The notes beneath the pieces were generated by a model. It was not told the origin of the DNA and did no database searches. It worked only from the letters and a program-made list of their open reading frames with translations. This document shows positions 1 to 9,375 of a stretch of DNA of 64,000 bases, piece by piece. The DNA is from Cyclobacterium roseum (GTDB taxonomy: Bacteria; Bacteroidota; Bacteroidia; Cytophagales; Cyclobacteriaceae): the NCBI RefSeq assembly GCF_010119225.1, contig NZ_WNKF01000002.1:372001-436000 (forward strand), written 5' to 3'. Within the stretch, counting starts at the first letter, position 1. Each line of letters opens with the position of its first letter. The translations under genes and the position numbers were made by a program.

Positions 1-279
1 TCAGCGGTTTCAAAGCCGTTTCCTTTTAAATTCCCCTCTGAAAATTCCAAATGAACGGTCGCGTGGTACGGGGTGAGAGCCGTTAATATAGCCCAAAAGG
101 CATTGTGTTTGAGCGAGGGTCTCAGATACCTAATTAGTGCTGAGAGAAAATGGATAGCAATACGACCCGTCGACTCCGCTCAGGGTCCGCCCCTAAATTA
201 ACCCATAATCCTTTGTGCCCTCTGTGGCTCTTTGGGCCCTCTGTGACGAAAAAATCATTGCGCTAATTCGAACTATCTG
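1..279. other. Non-coding stretch downstream of the amidohydrolase gene
   Basis: I see no convincing gene here. Around 203-245 the sequence holds a run of near-repeated CTCTGTG words (CCTCTGTGGCT, CCTCTGTGACG), a kind of degenerate intergenic text that also appears near 10240 (ATCTGTGTATATCTGTGGT). It looks like eroded repeat material rather than a functional site. Confidence 0.4.
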
Positions 280-1605
280 CTACTCCACCACTTCCTCCCT
301 ATCCACCCATTCCCCATTGAGCATGACTTTTTTGATGGCGTACATGGCTTTGATATCTACGGAGGGGTCGCCTGCTACCAGGATCAGATCGGCCAGCTTG
401 CCGGGCTCAATACTGCCCAGGCGGTCCTGGGTACGGAAATAACGGGCGTTATGAAGGGTACTGCTGGAAACGACCTCCAACGGTGTCATACCGGCTGCAA
501 CCAATAGCTCCATCTCCCGCTGGTAGGCAAGGCCGGGTTGGGCGTATTTACCGGAATTGTGGGAACCGGTAACCACCGTGACTCCTGCTTCATGCGCCAT
601 TCCTACGAATTCAAGCATGTTTTGGAAGGCCTTTGCCTGATACTCCTCGTCACCAACTTGCCTTTCAAAGGTGGTCAGGGTAGGTGATAATACCACCTTG
701 TTTTTCACTGCCAGGGCAAGCACCTCTTTCACCCGGTCTGCAGACAAATCTAACTTCGACCACAGGCGGTACCTGCCATCTCTTCTGTAACTACTGTTTT
801 CCCGCACCGCTTCCCTGAATTCCCGGGCATCTTCCGGATCGGCCAGGGAGGTACCAAAAGAGGTAATGTGTTCGATCCCCTGAAGCCCGGCCATCATGGC
901 ATCGTCTGCATCTACCAGCTCCAAATGCGCCACTACCGGTATGTGGTAAAAATCAGCCGTCTGGATCACCGTTTCATAATACTTCAAGGGAAGCCGAAAA
1001 TAAATTTTGATGCCAGATCCCCCCTGTAATACATAGTCCTTTATTAACGATTGTATATGATCGGTACTCCTTACCAGCGAAGCCTGATCCAGGTAGACCC
1101 CTGGATAACCGTCCAGATGGGCTCCGGTCAGGTACACCCGGGGCATTTTGGCCTGTGCAAAATGCAGGGATTGGTAAAACCGAAAGGGATGTCCCGGATC
1201 CCGGACAGTCGTCACCCCATTGGTAAGAATGGCATGTAATGCTTTGTTGTTATTGACATTATGTAAATGCGAATCGATTAAGCCCGGCAACAAGCTCATA
1301 CCGGTACCATCCGTTAGTTCAGCTCCGACAGGAACAGCTACTTGATCTTCAGAACCTACTTTCCAAATGCGATTGCCTTTGATCAGCACGATTGCATTTT
1401 CCAGAGGCGACCCTCCCCGCCCATCGATTAGACGCACATTTACTATCGCGCTGACCTGATCGTTTGAAGGCCCTTCGGGTGGGTTTACCTCCAAAAGGGA
1501 AGGGTTTTGCGCCAACGCCAGCTGGGTCAGACCTAAAAAACTGCCGATCAGCAATAAAACAAAACTCTTCGATAATTTCACCGTTTTCTTTGGTTTCACA
1601 TTCAT
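280..1605 (-). CDS. Exported amidohydrolase-family metal-dependent hydrolase
   Basis: A 441-residue protein of the amidohydrolase (imidazolonepropionase-like) superfamily, which hydrolyses C-N or related bonds with a bimetal or monometal centre in a TIM barrel. Residues 1-33 form a signal peptide (basic start, hydrophobic LLLIGSFLGLTQLALAQ), so it acts outside the cytoplasm. The metal-binding HxH is at H113/H115 (LIDSHLHN). Further barrel motifs follow (VVAHLE, GIEHITSFG, TGSHNSG), and it ends with the usual composite beta-sandwich (GKLADLILVAGDP). The ATG at 1605 was chosen because it puts the signal peptide at the N-terminus; the frame stays open to 1737 with another ATG at 1644. The substrate cannot be told from sequence. 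The GH28-like gene just upstream suggests shared transcription. Confidence 0.85.
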   Translation of the reverse strand: MNVKPKKTVKLSKSFVLLLIGSFLGLTQLALAQNPSLLEVNPPEGPSNDQVSAIVNVRLIDGRGGSPLENAIVLIKGNRIWKVGSEDQVAVPVGAELTDGTGMSLLPGLIDSHLHNVNNNKALHAILTNGVTTVRDPGHPFRFYQSLHFAQAKMPRVYLTGAHLDGYPGVYLDQASLVRSTDHIQSLIKDYVLQGGSGIKIYFRLPLKYYETVIQTADFYHIPVVAHLELVDADDAMMAGLQGIEHITSFGTSLADPEDAREFREAVRENSSYRRDGRYRLWSKLDLSADRVKEVLALAVKNKVVLSPTLTTFERQVGDEEYQAKAFQNMLEFVGMAHEAGVTVVTGSHNSGKYAQPGLAYQREMELLVAAGMTPLEVVSSSTLHNARYFRTQDRLGSIEPGKLADLILVAGDPSVDIKAMYAIKKVMLNGEWVDREEVVE

Positions 1606-1718
1606 TTGATAACTGGTTATGTTGGATCTTCTAAATGTATTCATCCTTTCCCAACAAAACAAGCAACGAGAAGCGGCTATAGCGTCCTTCGATAAACCAC
1701 CGGATCGAAACAAAATGC

Positions 1719-3017
1719 TCACCTGACCTTTAACCAAGTGTTTTCGGTCACATTGCTGGTCTCCAGAGGGTCAACCTCATACAAGGTAGCGTGCTCATTT
1801 ACCCCGGTATACATGCCATTCAAAAAATGACAGTTGGCTACTTTTGCCTGTATCCGTACCAGGGATTGGCCATTTCCCATGATGTTCATGGCCTGAATGG
1901 TATGAATTTTACCCGGTAGCGATTCTTCTCCATAACCCCTCCCTCCAATCAGCAGGGCTTCATATCGATCCTCTCTGGCTCTGAAAATCAGCCCACTAAT
2001 GTAGATATGGTGGATTCCTGCCCGGTCGCTGCCCCGTATCGCAACCGCACGGTACCGGTTTTCACAGGAGATATTCGTAATCACCACTTGCTCGATATCA
2101 TCTTCCGGTCCGTACCAGCGACTGGCTGTCACCATACTCCCGTTGATATCTCCGTTTTGCTTGGGGATATCCGGGGCGGTATCCAAATTAGAAAGCGCTA
2201 TAAAATCATCTCCTGTTACACCAGAGACATGGTCGATCCGAACGTTTTTACAACCCTGTCTCAGGTTAATCCCGTCCTTATTGGCCGTCATCAATTGCTC
2301 CCCATCCACGGTCACAAACTCTTCGTTGAAAATAGTCACATCGGATAGGTCTATTCCCACCGTTCGCTCAAAACTAATGGTCCAGCCATGGGCATTTTCA
2401 AAACGAACATTTTTTAGGCTGAAGTCCCGGACGTATCCGATCAACACCATGATATTCCGCCAGTCGCCCGTTTGCTTCAAACCAGGTTTTCCGGCATCAC
2501 TTCCATAACTTACCCGCCAATTTCCCTTTTCCTGCTCTGCCTGTGGATTCAGGCTAAGCGTCCTGGCACCGTCACCCGTTGCCCGGGGATTGACCGCTCC
2601 TTTAAGTACCGCATTTCCAATTCCGTAAATTCGTATGTTTTCGTTCCAAACCGGGTCAGTTATGCCTTCCCCTACATTGTCCGAACGGAACAGGTTGTCC
2701 CTGCTTGTATCAGAGAGTTGCAAGGTGCAGTTGTCCAATATCAGCGTCATATTGCTGGGCAACAACAGCGCACTATCAATCATCCATTTGGAGGTTCCAT
2801 TGGCATTTTCCTTCGGAATGCGTACCACATGGGTACTTGTTTTGGCCGTTTCGATGGCCTGGAGGATGCGCTCCGTATCTGTTCCTTCAAAAGCGTTTGG
2901 ATTTACTGTTTGGGGTATCCCGGATCCTCCACTGCCAATAGCAAGGCTTTGGAACCCAAAAAGAAAAAACGCCAGGCCGCAATACATTACCCAACGAAAA
3001 TGGTTGCTCGTCAACAT
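1719..3017 (-). CDS. GH28-like parallel beta-helix glycoside hydrolase, exported
   Basis: A 432-residue protein with an N-terminal signal peptide (hydrophobic residues about 11-27). The N-terminal part resembles the pectate-lyase-like start of beta-helix enzymes. The core carries repeated short beta-helix rungs (NVRF, DLSDVTIF, NVRIDHVSG) and the GH28-type acidic pair GDD at residues 269-271, with D248 in a KDGINL segment equivalent to the family's NTD site. A VAIRG segment later may replace the family's RIK site. Family members (polygalacturonases and relatives) hydrolyse alpha-linked uronic acid or rhamnose polymers. The divergence of the NTD and RIK motifs leaves the substrate open. It lies upstream of, and may be co-transcribed with, the amidohydrolase gene. 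Confidence 0.72.
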   Translation of the reverse strand: MLTSNHFRWVMYCGLAFFLFGFQSLAIGSGGSGIPQTVNPNAFEGTDTERILQAIETAKTSTHVVRIPKENANGTSKWMIDSALLLPSNMTLILDNCTLQLSDTSRDNLFRSDNVGEGITDPVWNENIRIYGIGNAVLKGAVNPRATGDGARTLSLNPQAEQEKGNWRVSYGSDAGKPGLKQTGDWRNIMVLIGYVRDFSLKNVRFENAHGWTISFERTVGIDLSDVTIFNEEFVTVDGEQLMTANKDGINLRQGCKNVRIDHVSGVTGDDFIALSNLDTAPDIPKQNGDINGSMVTASRWYGPEDDIEQVVITNISCENRYRAVAIRGSDRAGIHHIYISGLIFRAREDRYEALLIGGRGYGEESLPGKIHTIQAMNIMGNGQSLVRIQAKVANCHFLNGMYTGVNEHATLYEVDPLETSNVTENTWLKVR

Positions 3018-3339
3018 AGGGAGTTACTTTTCTACAGAATAAAATTAAGTTGGCTCATACGATCGTTCCGCAAATAATGCGAACCAATACCGGATTTCCG
3101 TAAAGGAGGTATTTCTACAAGTAATCGAAAAATAGCCATCTTTGACGGATAATAAAAATCAGCAATTGTCGGATAAAAAAAACTAAGATCCGTAAAAGGG
3201 TCGGGAACAAATGAAAAAAGCCGATGAATCCGGAAACGGAGGTTTCTCCACAGAAATCTTCACTTTTTTATTGAAAAAGAGTACTTTCGGTACAATCTAT
3301 GCTATTCCCTAAACTGTTTTTATCGTTAACTCTTGATGC
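3018..3339. other. Divergent intergenic region, no gene seen
   Basis: This 322-base spacer lies between two divergently read genes, so it should hold both promoters. A TACTTTCG word at 3282-3289 is one mismatch from the TAnnTTTG -7 element and could serve the plus-strand gene, but no -33 TTTG lies at the right distance. I see no RNA gene or clear repeat. Confidence 0.4.
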
Positions 3340-4029
3340 ATGTCCGACAATAAAACGGCTGTTTGGCCCTATATCCTTTCCATTCTTTTTTTCGGAACGC
3401 TGATCGCTTTGTATTTTCTTAATGACTCCGTACAGACTTTTTTTTCAGAGGCCTGGGAGGTGCTTCGCAGCAATGACGAGGAAAGAATATCCAATTGGGT
3501 GGAGCAATTTGATTTTTGGGGGCCGCTTCTCATCGTGGCTGCCATGACCTTGCAGATGTTTCTGTTTGTGGTGCCCTCCTTTCTATTAATGGTCGTAACG
3601 GTAGTGGCCTACGGACCCTGGGCCGGGGCGGGGATCATCCTGGTGGCGATATTCACGGCTTCCACCATCGGTTATGGAATAGGGGTTAAATTCGGTACAC
3701 CAGTGATCGACCGAATCCTCGGAAAAAAAACAGAAAAGAAAATATCCGAATTTCTGGAAGATTATGGCTTCTGGGCCGTCATTGTGACCCGGGTTTCCCC
3801 CTTCCTTTCCAACGATGCTATTAGCATCATTGCGGGCATGTTGCGCATGGGCTACTGGAGATTTATCGGCAGTACCATGTTGGGAATAGCCCCCCTTACG
3901 GCCGTCACCGCCTTTCTGGGGGAAAATACAGATCGCCTAAAAGGCGGCTTGGTATGGGTGGGAGTAATCAGTCTGCTGGGTTTTATTGGCTATGTCTGGT
4001 GGGATCGAAAACGGAAACAAAGGAAGTAA
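3340..4029 (+). CDS. TVP38/TMEM64 (DedA/VTT-like) family membrane protein
   Basis: A 229-residue inner-membrane protein with about five to six hydrophobic segments (residues about 9-28, 50-80, 85-105, 140-165, 175-195, 200-220). The central part, with FVVPSFLLMVVTVVAYGPWAG, a GYGIGVKFG segment and the RVSPFLSNDAISIIAGMLRM stretch, matches the VTT (SNARE-associated/DedA) domain. Relatives in other organisms are linked to lipid scrambling or transport, for example recycling of undecaprenyl phosphate by DedA proteins. The exact role here is not known. It appears monocistronic, with the next gene convergent. Confidence 0.85.
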   Translation: MSDNKTAVWPYILSILFFGTLIALYFLNDSVQTFFSEAWEVLRSNDEERISNWVEQFDFWGPLLIVAAMTLQMFLFVVPSFLLMVVTVVAYGPWAGAGIILVAIFTASTIGYGIGVKFGTPVIDRILGKKTEKKISEFLEDYGFWAVIVTRVSPFLSNDAISIIAGMLRMGYWRFIGSTMLGIAPLTAVTAFLGENTDRLKGGLVWVGVISLLGFIGYVWWDRKRKQRK

Positions 4030-4191
4030 CCAGGTCTAATGGAATTCAAGGATTTTAAACTTCTATCTTGTAAGGCTACTGTAAAATTGTTTGGAGCCAA
4101 TACCTCTAAGCGAATTCTTGTCGCACTCCGGATGTGAGAGACGCTCCCCGTAGGAGGAATCTGGCAAGGCCTTCTGCACGATTGGAGCATG

Positions 4192-5892
4192 TCAAATAAG
4201 CTGTGTAATACGCCAAATGGCAGTTGCTTGTCTCGCCATCCATTTTTGATGTTCCGATATCCTTTCTGGGTTCCATTCACTATTTTCATTTGCAACCCTT
4301 TGAGTCAAAGAAAATTCACTCTCACGATATTTCTCCTTTTTCATTTCGAAATCAGAATTTCCAAGGTCTCGATTGACACTTCTATTAAGCAAAGTCATGT
4401 TTCCTAGCCTGTATACAAATTGGTCATGATCTCTATCTTGTATATGATCCCAGCCTTCTTGAATAGACTCTGGCATTATATGTTCCAAATTGTATGAATC
4501 GCTCTCGAAATCATAAGCATTATTTGAAATATGTCTTTCTATTTCAAAAAGTATATATCTAACAACTCTTTTATTTCTAGCTTGAGTAGTCCTCATTTCC
4601 TTTTCAGAAAAATCGCCTTTGAATTTATCATCCGATACATACAAAGTTGAAAGAGCGGAAATTAAATCTTGTAAAGTACTTATTGTATTACTCGATAGTT
4701 CAACTGCTAACCTATTATAAACTCTTTCTTGTTCGTTGGTAGCTAGGTTACCTATTATATTGTATCTGAATGAGATAACACAACAAGATCTGAGAAGAGT
4801 AGTAAAATCTCCTTCAGAGAATTTGTTATATGCCGACAAAAGAAGGGGGTAAAGCTGGCGCACATTAAACATCCGTAATGTCTTGATGTACTTTTTTTGT
4901 TCATTGTTCCAGAGTGAGTCTTCACTACTTGGCAAAGCGGCAAAAATGTGAGCATTGCCTTCAAGGTCTCGCATTAAGCTGAAAACACCTCCCTTTGATG
5001 TGATACTTTCTCGAATACGCTTAAAAAGTTCAGAGTGTCTTACGAACTTATTTTTGCTATTCCAATAAGCTCGCAAAAAGTCGGGCAGGCTTTCACTGCC
5101 AATTAAGCCTACTAGTCTTTCCCAACGATTATCTAGTTCCATCATTTCACGTTCATCAGCACCGTGATTGTGAACCACCGCAAACAAATAGTTTTTTAAT
5201 AGATCAGTTGATGAAAGCTTAACCCCTCTTGCATTTAGCGTTTCAAAAACTTTATATGCATTCAATTCATCATTTACCGTAATTACCGTAAAAAATAATT
5301 TATCAGACAGAGAGTCAATATATTGAGCAAAAGCATCTCCTCTTCTGTTAGCAGAAAATCTTTGTCGGACAGCATTGAAAAACCAATCATAGGCCTTTCT
5401 CATTAAGTGTTCAGTTGCCTTTAGATTTCTTTTCGGGGCCGTTTCAAGTGGTACTAAGTACGTTTGATATAAATTATTATTATTTCTATTAAGGTTAAGC
5501 TTGCTTTTAGGAATCAAAGTAACGGGATCCAAATAGCCTATGAAAGTACTACGCAGTTGTTCAAGTCGCTTCTGATTTTTTTCAGGTTCTAATCCATCAT
5601 CTATGAGTTTTTGAAGGTTGCCCAAAAATGCCAAAACAAGTATACTCAAAGTGGTGAGTCTTTGTTGGCCATCAATTACATCGAAGTTTTTACTATCCCT
5701 GGATTGCAAGACGAGATATCCCATATAGTGTTCTTCTTCACCTCCATCTTCGAAAAGCCCTTCTATATCTTGCCAGAGATCATCCCACTCAGTTGGTGTC
5801 CAACTGTAATCTCTCTGGAATCTTGGGACAGAATAAATAAGACCGTTCCCTACAAGTTGACGATAGGTACGATTCGATGTGTCTAAATTCAT
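4192..5892 (-). CDS. DUF262/DUF1524 protein, GmrSD-like modification-dependent nuclease
   Basis: A 566-residue protein joining an N-terminal DUF262 (GmrS, ParB-like NTPase) domain and a C-terminal DUF1524 (GmrD, HNH nuclease) domain. DUF262 is marked by FQRDYSWTPTEWDDLW at residues about 25-40 and DGQQRLTT at 74-81. The nuclease site is the H471-containing LEHIMPES followed by a GNMTLLNRSVNRDLGN stretch near 497-512. Single-chain relatives are type IV restriction enzymes that use NTP and cut modified (often sugar-modified) phage DNA; DUF262/DUF1524 proteins also act in other defence systems. The gene stands alone and is visibly richer in A+T than its neighbours, which suggests acquisition by transfer. 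Target specificity cannot be predicted. Confidence 0.85.
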   Translation of the reverse strand: MNLDTSNRTYRQLVGNGLIYSVPRFQRDYSWTPTEWDDLWQDIEGLFEDGGEEEHYMGYLVLQSRDSKNFDVIDGQQRLTTLSILVLAFLGNLQKLIDDGLEPEKNQKRLEQLRSTFIGYLDPVTLIPKSKLNLNRNNNNLYQTYLVPLETAPKRNLKATEHLMRKAYDWFFNAVRQRFSANRRGDAFAQYIDSLSDKLFFTVITVNDELNAYKVFETLNARGVKLSSTDLLKNYLFAVVHNHGADEREMMELDNRWERLVGLIGSESLPDFLRAYWNSKNKFVRHSELFKRIRESITSKGGVFSLMRDLEGNAHIFAALPSSEDSLWNNEQKKYIKTLRMFNVRQLYPLLLSAYNKFSEGDFTTLLRSCCVISFRYNIIGNLATNEQERVYNRLAVELSSNTISTLQDLISALSTLYVSDDKFKGDFSEKEMRTTQARNKRVVRYILFEIERHISNNAYDFESDSYNLEHIMPESIQEGWDHIQDRDHDQFVYRLGNMTLLNRSVNRDLGNSDFEMKKEKYRESEFSLTQRVANENSEWNPERISEHQKWMARQATAIWRITQLI

Positions 5893-6205
5893 GTGATAAA
5901 GTTACGAACTCGAATGATGAAGTGCTAATTAACCTCTACTGTAATGTGCTCCAACATCTGTATAAAGCAATTTTTTGGAGGGGAATTGCGTGTATCCGCA
6001 CTAGCTGCCCACCCGACATTCGGCTTTTATTTAACAAATTAAGGGTTTCGGATAAGGAATCAAGCGGAGAAACTTCTTTTTTGTTGGAAACTGACAGAAT
6101 ACGGCTGTGAATCTCCGTGGTGGTGTATAGACCAGGTATGTACCTGAAATACCTGTATCATCCGCAAATGCTAATTCGCCCGCTAATAACACAATATCGT
6201 GCAAA
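5893..6205. other. Spacer between the nuclease gene and the tRNA-Thr terminator
   Basis: No gene, tRNA-like fragment or repeat is recognisable. It should contain the promoter of the nuclease gene; a TAACTTTA word just upstream of that gene is one mismatch from TAnnTTTG but has no matching -33 element. Confidence 0.35.
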
Positions 6206-6243
6206 TAAAAAAGGCACTTACAAGATTACTCTTATAAGTGCCT
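6206..6243 (-). terminator. Rho-independent terminator of tRNA-Thr
   Basis: A 14-bp stem (6212-6225 paired with 6230-6243, one G-U pair) closes a 4-base loop. On the minus strand it is followed by a run of six T. It lies 10 bases past the 3' end of the tRNA gene. Confidence 0.9.
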
Positions 6244-6253
6244 GATAATCAAG

Positions 6254-6326
<73 letters not shown>

Positions 6327-6373
6327 TTCGGGAATCAATCAAAGGATAAAGTATTTATCCCCGAATGCGAGTG

Positions 6374-6405
6374 CAAATATAATTTGATACGCCTGGTAAA
6401 TCAAA
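6374..6405 (-). promoter_or_regulatory. Bacteroidota-type promoter of tRNA-Thr
   Basis: On the minus strand TTTG (6402-6405) is separated by 20 bases from TATATTTG (6374-6381), a full match to the Bacteroidota primary-sigma consensus TTTG / TAnnTTTG. Transcription would start near 6368, about 42 bases before the mature tRNA. Confidence 0.75.
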
Positions 6406-6458
6406 ATTTAAGCAAGAAATTTTACCCGGAAATTACTAGGTCACTCAATCTGAGAAGT

Positions 6459-8651
6459 TTAAAATTCCCGGATAATGGAAAGCTTTTTCTTTAACTTATC
6501 CACTTCCTGCTCTGCCTTGTCAATTTTTTCCTCAAACTGGTCTTTCAATTTATCGGCCGTCTTCGAAGAAGCGAAAAACTCCAGGTTGTTTCGCCACAAG
6601 GTGATGTTGTTTTCCAAATCGGAAATTTGCTTGCGAATACCATGTTCCTTTTTATTTAGCACCCGGGTGCTATTAGGGTCGGACTGCAGCTTGTTCAGAT
6701 TAAGACGAAACAGAAAATCATCCTTGCTTTCTCCCTCCAGGTCCAACTTGCCCATATAGGAATTTACGGCCTCATTGAATTTGGCCGAAATGTCCTTCAT
6801 GCTTTTTCTGGGAACAAAACCGATTTCATTGAACTCCCGGATCAAGGATTCCAACCCATCCGGACTGACTTCATCCGGCTCCTTGGAGGCTGTCAAAATG
6901 CGGGTACACACATCCTCTTTTGCCGCCAGATTTTCTTCGAAGGCTTTGTTCGTTTCCTTGTTTGCATCCCGGCGGTTATTAAAGAAGGTATCGCAGGACT
7001 TTTTAAACCGGGTGTACAAGTCATCCCGAAATTTTTCAGGAAGGGGTCCCAATTCCTTCCATTTCTTTTGTAACTGGATCAGATGATTCGAAGTTTCCTT
7101 CCAGTCGGTACTTTCCTTATGGGATTCCGCATCGGCAATCAATTCCTCCGCTTTTTCCTTATTTTCGTTTCGAATCTCATCCAGCTCTTTGAAGAACTGG
7201 TTTTTATGATGGAAAAACTGCTTGAATAATCCCCAAAATGTTTTATTAATCTCTCTTCCGGATTCCCTTGGCACAGGTCCAATGGCTTCCCATTCCTTTT
7301 GAATAGCTAAAATTTCCTTGGTCTTGGAGTTCCAGTCCCTGATTTTTTCGGCCTTGAATTCTTTGAAAGCATTTAGCTTCTCAATCAGTTTTTCCTTTAA
7401 TTCCTGATTGGCTTTAAAAACTTCTTTTTGACTGTCGTAATACGCTTTTCTTTTGTTGTAAACCGCATCCGAAGCGGCTTTAAATCGGGTCCATAGCGCT
7501 TCCTGTTCCTCTCTGGGTACAGGGCCTATGTGTTTGAATTCCTCGTGCAGGTCGTTTAGCACACGGATGGCTTCTTTAATATCTTCCAATTCAAGCAAAG
7601 CCTCCGCCTTATCACACAGCTCCAACTTACTTTCCAGGTTTTTCTTTCGATCTAGTTCTTTCAGTTCAAAATAAATACTCCGGTTATCGTAAAACCGATC
7701 CATCAGGGCATTGTAGGACGCCCATAGGTTTTTATTTTGGCTATGCGGTACGGGTCCGATTTTTTTCCATTCTTCCTGGATCTTTTTGATGGTCTCGATG
7801 CTGTTGGTCGTCTCTTCTCCATCCACCAAATTCCGCAATTGGTCCAAGATTCCATTTTTCTCCTGCGCATTTTTTTCTTTAGACCGCTCAAAATCCTTTA
7901 CCTGTTGGTGCTTCTTATCTTTGAATTGCTGATAGGTGGCAAAAAACTCCCTATCGGCATCCGAACCCCGATAGTCAAACCCTCCTTCTTCGCCTCCTTC
8001 TTTAATAAACTGCTGGAGCGCCTCTTCCTTTTCCTTGGAATAAAATTCTTCGTAATGATTTTTTATTTCCTGAACCAAACCATCCCGCTTGATAAAATCT
8101 TGCTCCTGTGCAAACTCTTTCAAGGCCTTTAACAACTGGGGCTTGGTGAAGTTATTAAAATGCACTTCTTCTTCGTGCTCTTCCTCTTGGTTTTCATCGG
8201 TGTCCGAGTCCTGGGCCTTCTGCTCCTCCGCTTTCTCCTTTTCGTCCTGAGCTGGATCGGATTCCACATCCTTCGACTTCAACTCTTCTTCTTCCTGCGG
8301 CCCTTCCTGATTTTCTTCGGATGCATCATCCCGGTCGGTCAACTCCTCCCCTTTCTTCTGTGCTTCCTGAGTGGGATCGGATTTCTTATCTGGCGCTTCA
8401 GACTCAGGTACCTTCTGCTGTGCTTCCTGATGGTCTTCGCTTTGTCCCTCCTGGACGTTCAAGTCCTCTGATTTTTCCTGTTTTGCCTGACTTGCTGCGG
8501 ATTCCTCATCCTGTGGTTTCGGCGCTTCTGTCTTCTGCTCCGCATTCTCCTGATTCCCTGCTTCTGTTGCATCCAAACCTGATTTTTGGCTATTTACCAA
8601 ATCTTCAGTAACCTTATCCGTTTTACCGGAAATTTCTTTATCCTTATCCAT
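6459..8651 (-). CDS. DUF349-repeat protein with long acidic N-terminal tail
   Basis: A 730-residue, highly charged, probably coiled-coil cytoplasmic protein. Residues about 1-165 are low-complexity acidic sequence made of loose 20-30-residue repeats rich in E, Q, D, S and K. The rest contains five DUF349 repeats, each with a W/F-x-x-I/L-G-P/F-x-P core (WKKIGPVPHS, FKHIGPVPRE, WEAIGPVPRE, WKELGPLPEK, FNEIGFVPRK). A C-terminal coiled coil (ISDLENNI to VDKLKKKLS) follows. DUF349 proteins are widespread in Bacteroidota and Actinobacteria; no firm function is established. A TACTTTTG -7 element lies upstream at 8691-8698. Confidence 0.85.
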   Translation of the reverse strand: MDKDKEISGKTDKVTEDLVNSQKSGLDATEAGNQENAEQKTEAPKPQDEESAASQAKQEKSEDLNVQEGQSEDHQEAQQKVPESEAPDKKSDPTQEAQKKGEELTDRDDASEENQEGPQEEEELKSKDVESDPAQDEKEKAEEQKAQDSDTDENQEEEHEEEVHFNNFTKPQLLKALKEFAQEQDFIKRDGLVQEIKNHYEEFYSKEKEEALQQFIKEGGEEGGFDYRGSDADREFFATYQQFKDKKHQQVKDFERSKEKNAQEKNGILDQLRNLVDGEETTNSIETIKKIQEEWKKIGPVPHSQNKNLWASYNALMDRFYDNRSIYFELKELDRKKNLESKLELCDKAEALLELEDIKEAIRVLNDLHEEFKHIGPVPREEQEALWTRFKAASDAVYNKRKAYYDSQKEVFKANQELKEKLIEKLNAFKEFKAEKIRDWNSKTKEILAIQKEWEAIGPVPRESGREINKTFWGLFKQFFHHKNQFFKELDEIRNENKEKAEELIADAESHKESTDWKETSNHLIQLQKKWKELGPLPEKFRDDLYTRFKKSCDTFFNNRRDANKETNKAFEENLAAKEDVCTRILTASKEPDEVSPDGLESLIREFNEIGFVPRKSMKDISAKFNEAVNSYMGKLDLEGESKDDFLFRLNLNKLQSDPNSTRVLNKKEHGIRKQISDLENNITLWRNNLEFFASSKTADKLKDQFEEKIDKAEQEVDKLKKKLSIIREF

Positions 8652-8709
8652 AATTGTCTTGTATTCCTGCGTATTTCAAACCATGCTAAACAAAAGTAGC
8701 AAATTTGGG

Positions 8710-9279
8710 CTAATTAAGTCTTGGGTCTATGGGATAATTTGCCAAAACCTGGAAATCACCTCCCATCTCTTTCAATATTACCCGCCAAAGATCATCTGGT
8801 TCTGCCTTAAAAATATTCCGAGCATGGGTATTGTCGCATACGATCCAGGTATTTCCCGTCACTTCTTCGTCCAGCTGCCCCTGATCCCATCCGGAATACC
8901 CTATGAAAAACCGAAAATCGGCACTATTGATTTTCCCCAGCCTGTATTTCTCCATCAGTTCGGCAAAGTCTCCGCCCCACCACAATCCATCTCCCAGCGC
9001 AATGCTGTCTTCTAACGCCTGCTCTCCCTGATAAATAAAGTGAAGGGTGTTTTGCTCCACGGGGCCTCCTACATATACTTCCTTGTCCCGAAAATCACAA
9101 CCATCCAGCAATTCATCGAGTTTAAAAATAGAAAGCTTGTTTAATACCAAACCAAAAGAACCCATCTCGTTGTTTTCACATAGCAATACCACTGACCGGA
9201 CAAAATTTTCATCTTGCAGAAACGGCTCTGAAATCAGCAGACTTCCGGATTGAGGCGGTATGTTTGGTAGTGGCATCAT
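8710..9279 (-). CDS. YqgE/AlgH family protein
   Basis: A 189-residue soluble protein of the YqgE/AlgH (UPF0301) family. It shows the typical N-terminal GSLLISEPFLQDENFVRSVVLL, the GSFGLVLNKL segment, and GGPVEQNTLHFIY and GYSGWDQGQLDEE further on. The family's molecular role is poorly defined (an Alg regulatory role is reported in pseudomonads). Tandem ATG codons at 9279 and 9276 are the likely start; the triplet before them is TTG. It ends 58 bases upstream of the DUF349 gene and may be co-transcribed with it. Confidence 0.92.
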   Translation of the reverse strand: MMPLPNIPPQSGSLLISEPFLQDENFVRSVVLLCENNEMGSFGLVLNKLSIFKLDELLDGCDFRDKEVYVGGPVEQNTLHFIYQGEQALEDSIALGDGLWWGGDFAELMEKYRLGKINSADFRFFIGYSGWDQGQLDEEVTGNTWIVCDNTHARNIFKAEPDDLWRVILKEMGGDFQVLANYPIDPRLN

Positions 9280-9331
9280 CAAAAATATTGGATACGAGGC
9301 TTTAATATAAAGTAAAAATTCTTAATTACAA

Positions 9332-9339
9332 TATATTTG
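9332..9339 (+). promoter_or_regulatory. Candidate -7 promoter element of pdxH
   Basis: TATATTTG matches the Bacteroidota TAnnTTTG element and lies 36 bases upstream of the pdxH start codon. No clear -33 TTTG is present at 18-21 bases, so support is partial. Confidence 0.5.
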
Positions 9340-9375
9340 TATTTCAAAATTGGATTTGTGCCTTAAAATAGAAAA

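Noticed and set aside
4145..4185. Text resembling the end of pdxH (CTGGCAAGGC...TCTGCACGA) downstream of the TVP38 gene
   Set aside because: Only about 20 scattered bases match, there is no flanking similarity, and the frame gives no PdxH protein; probably chance.
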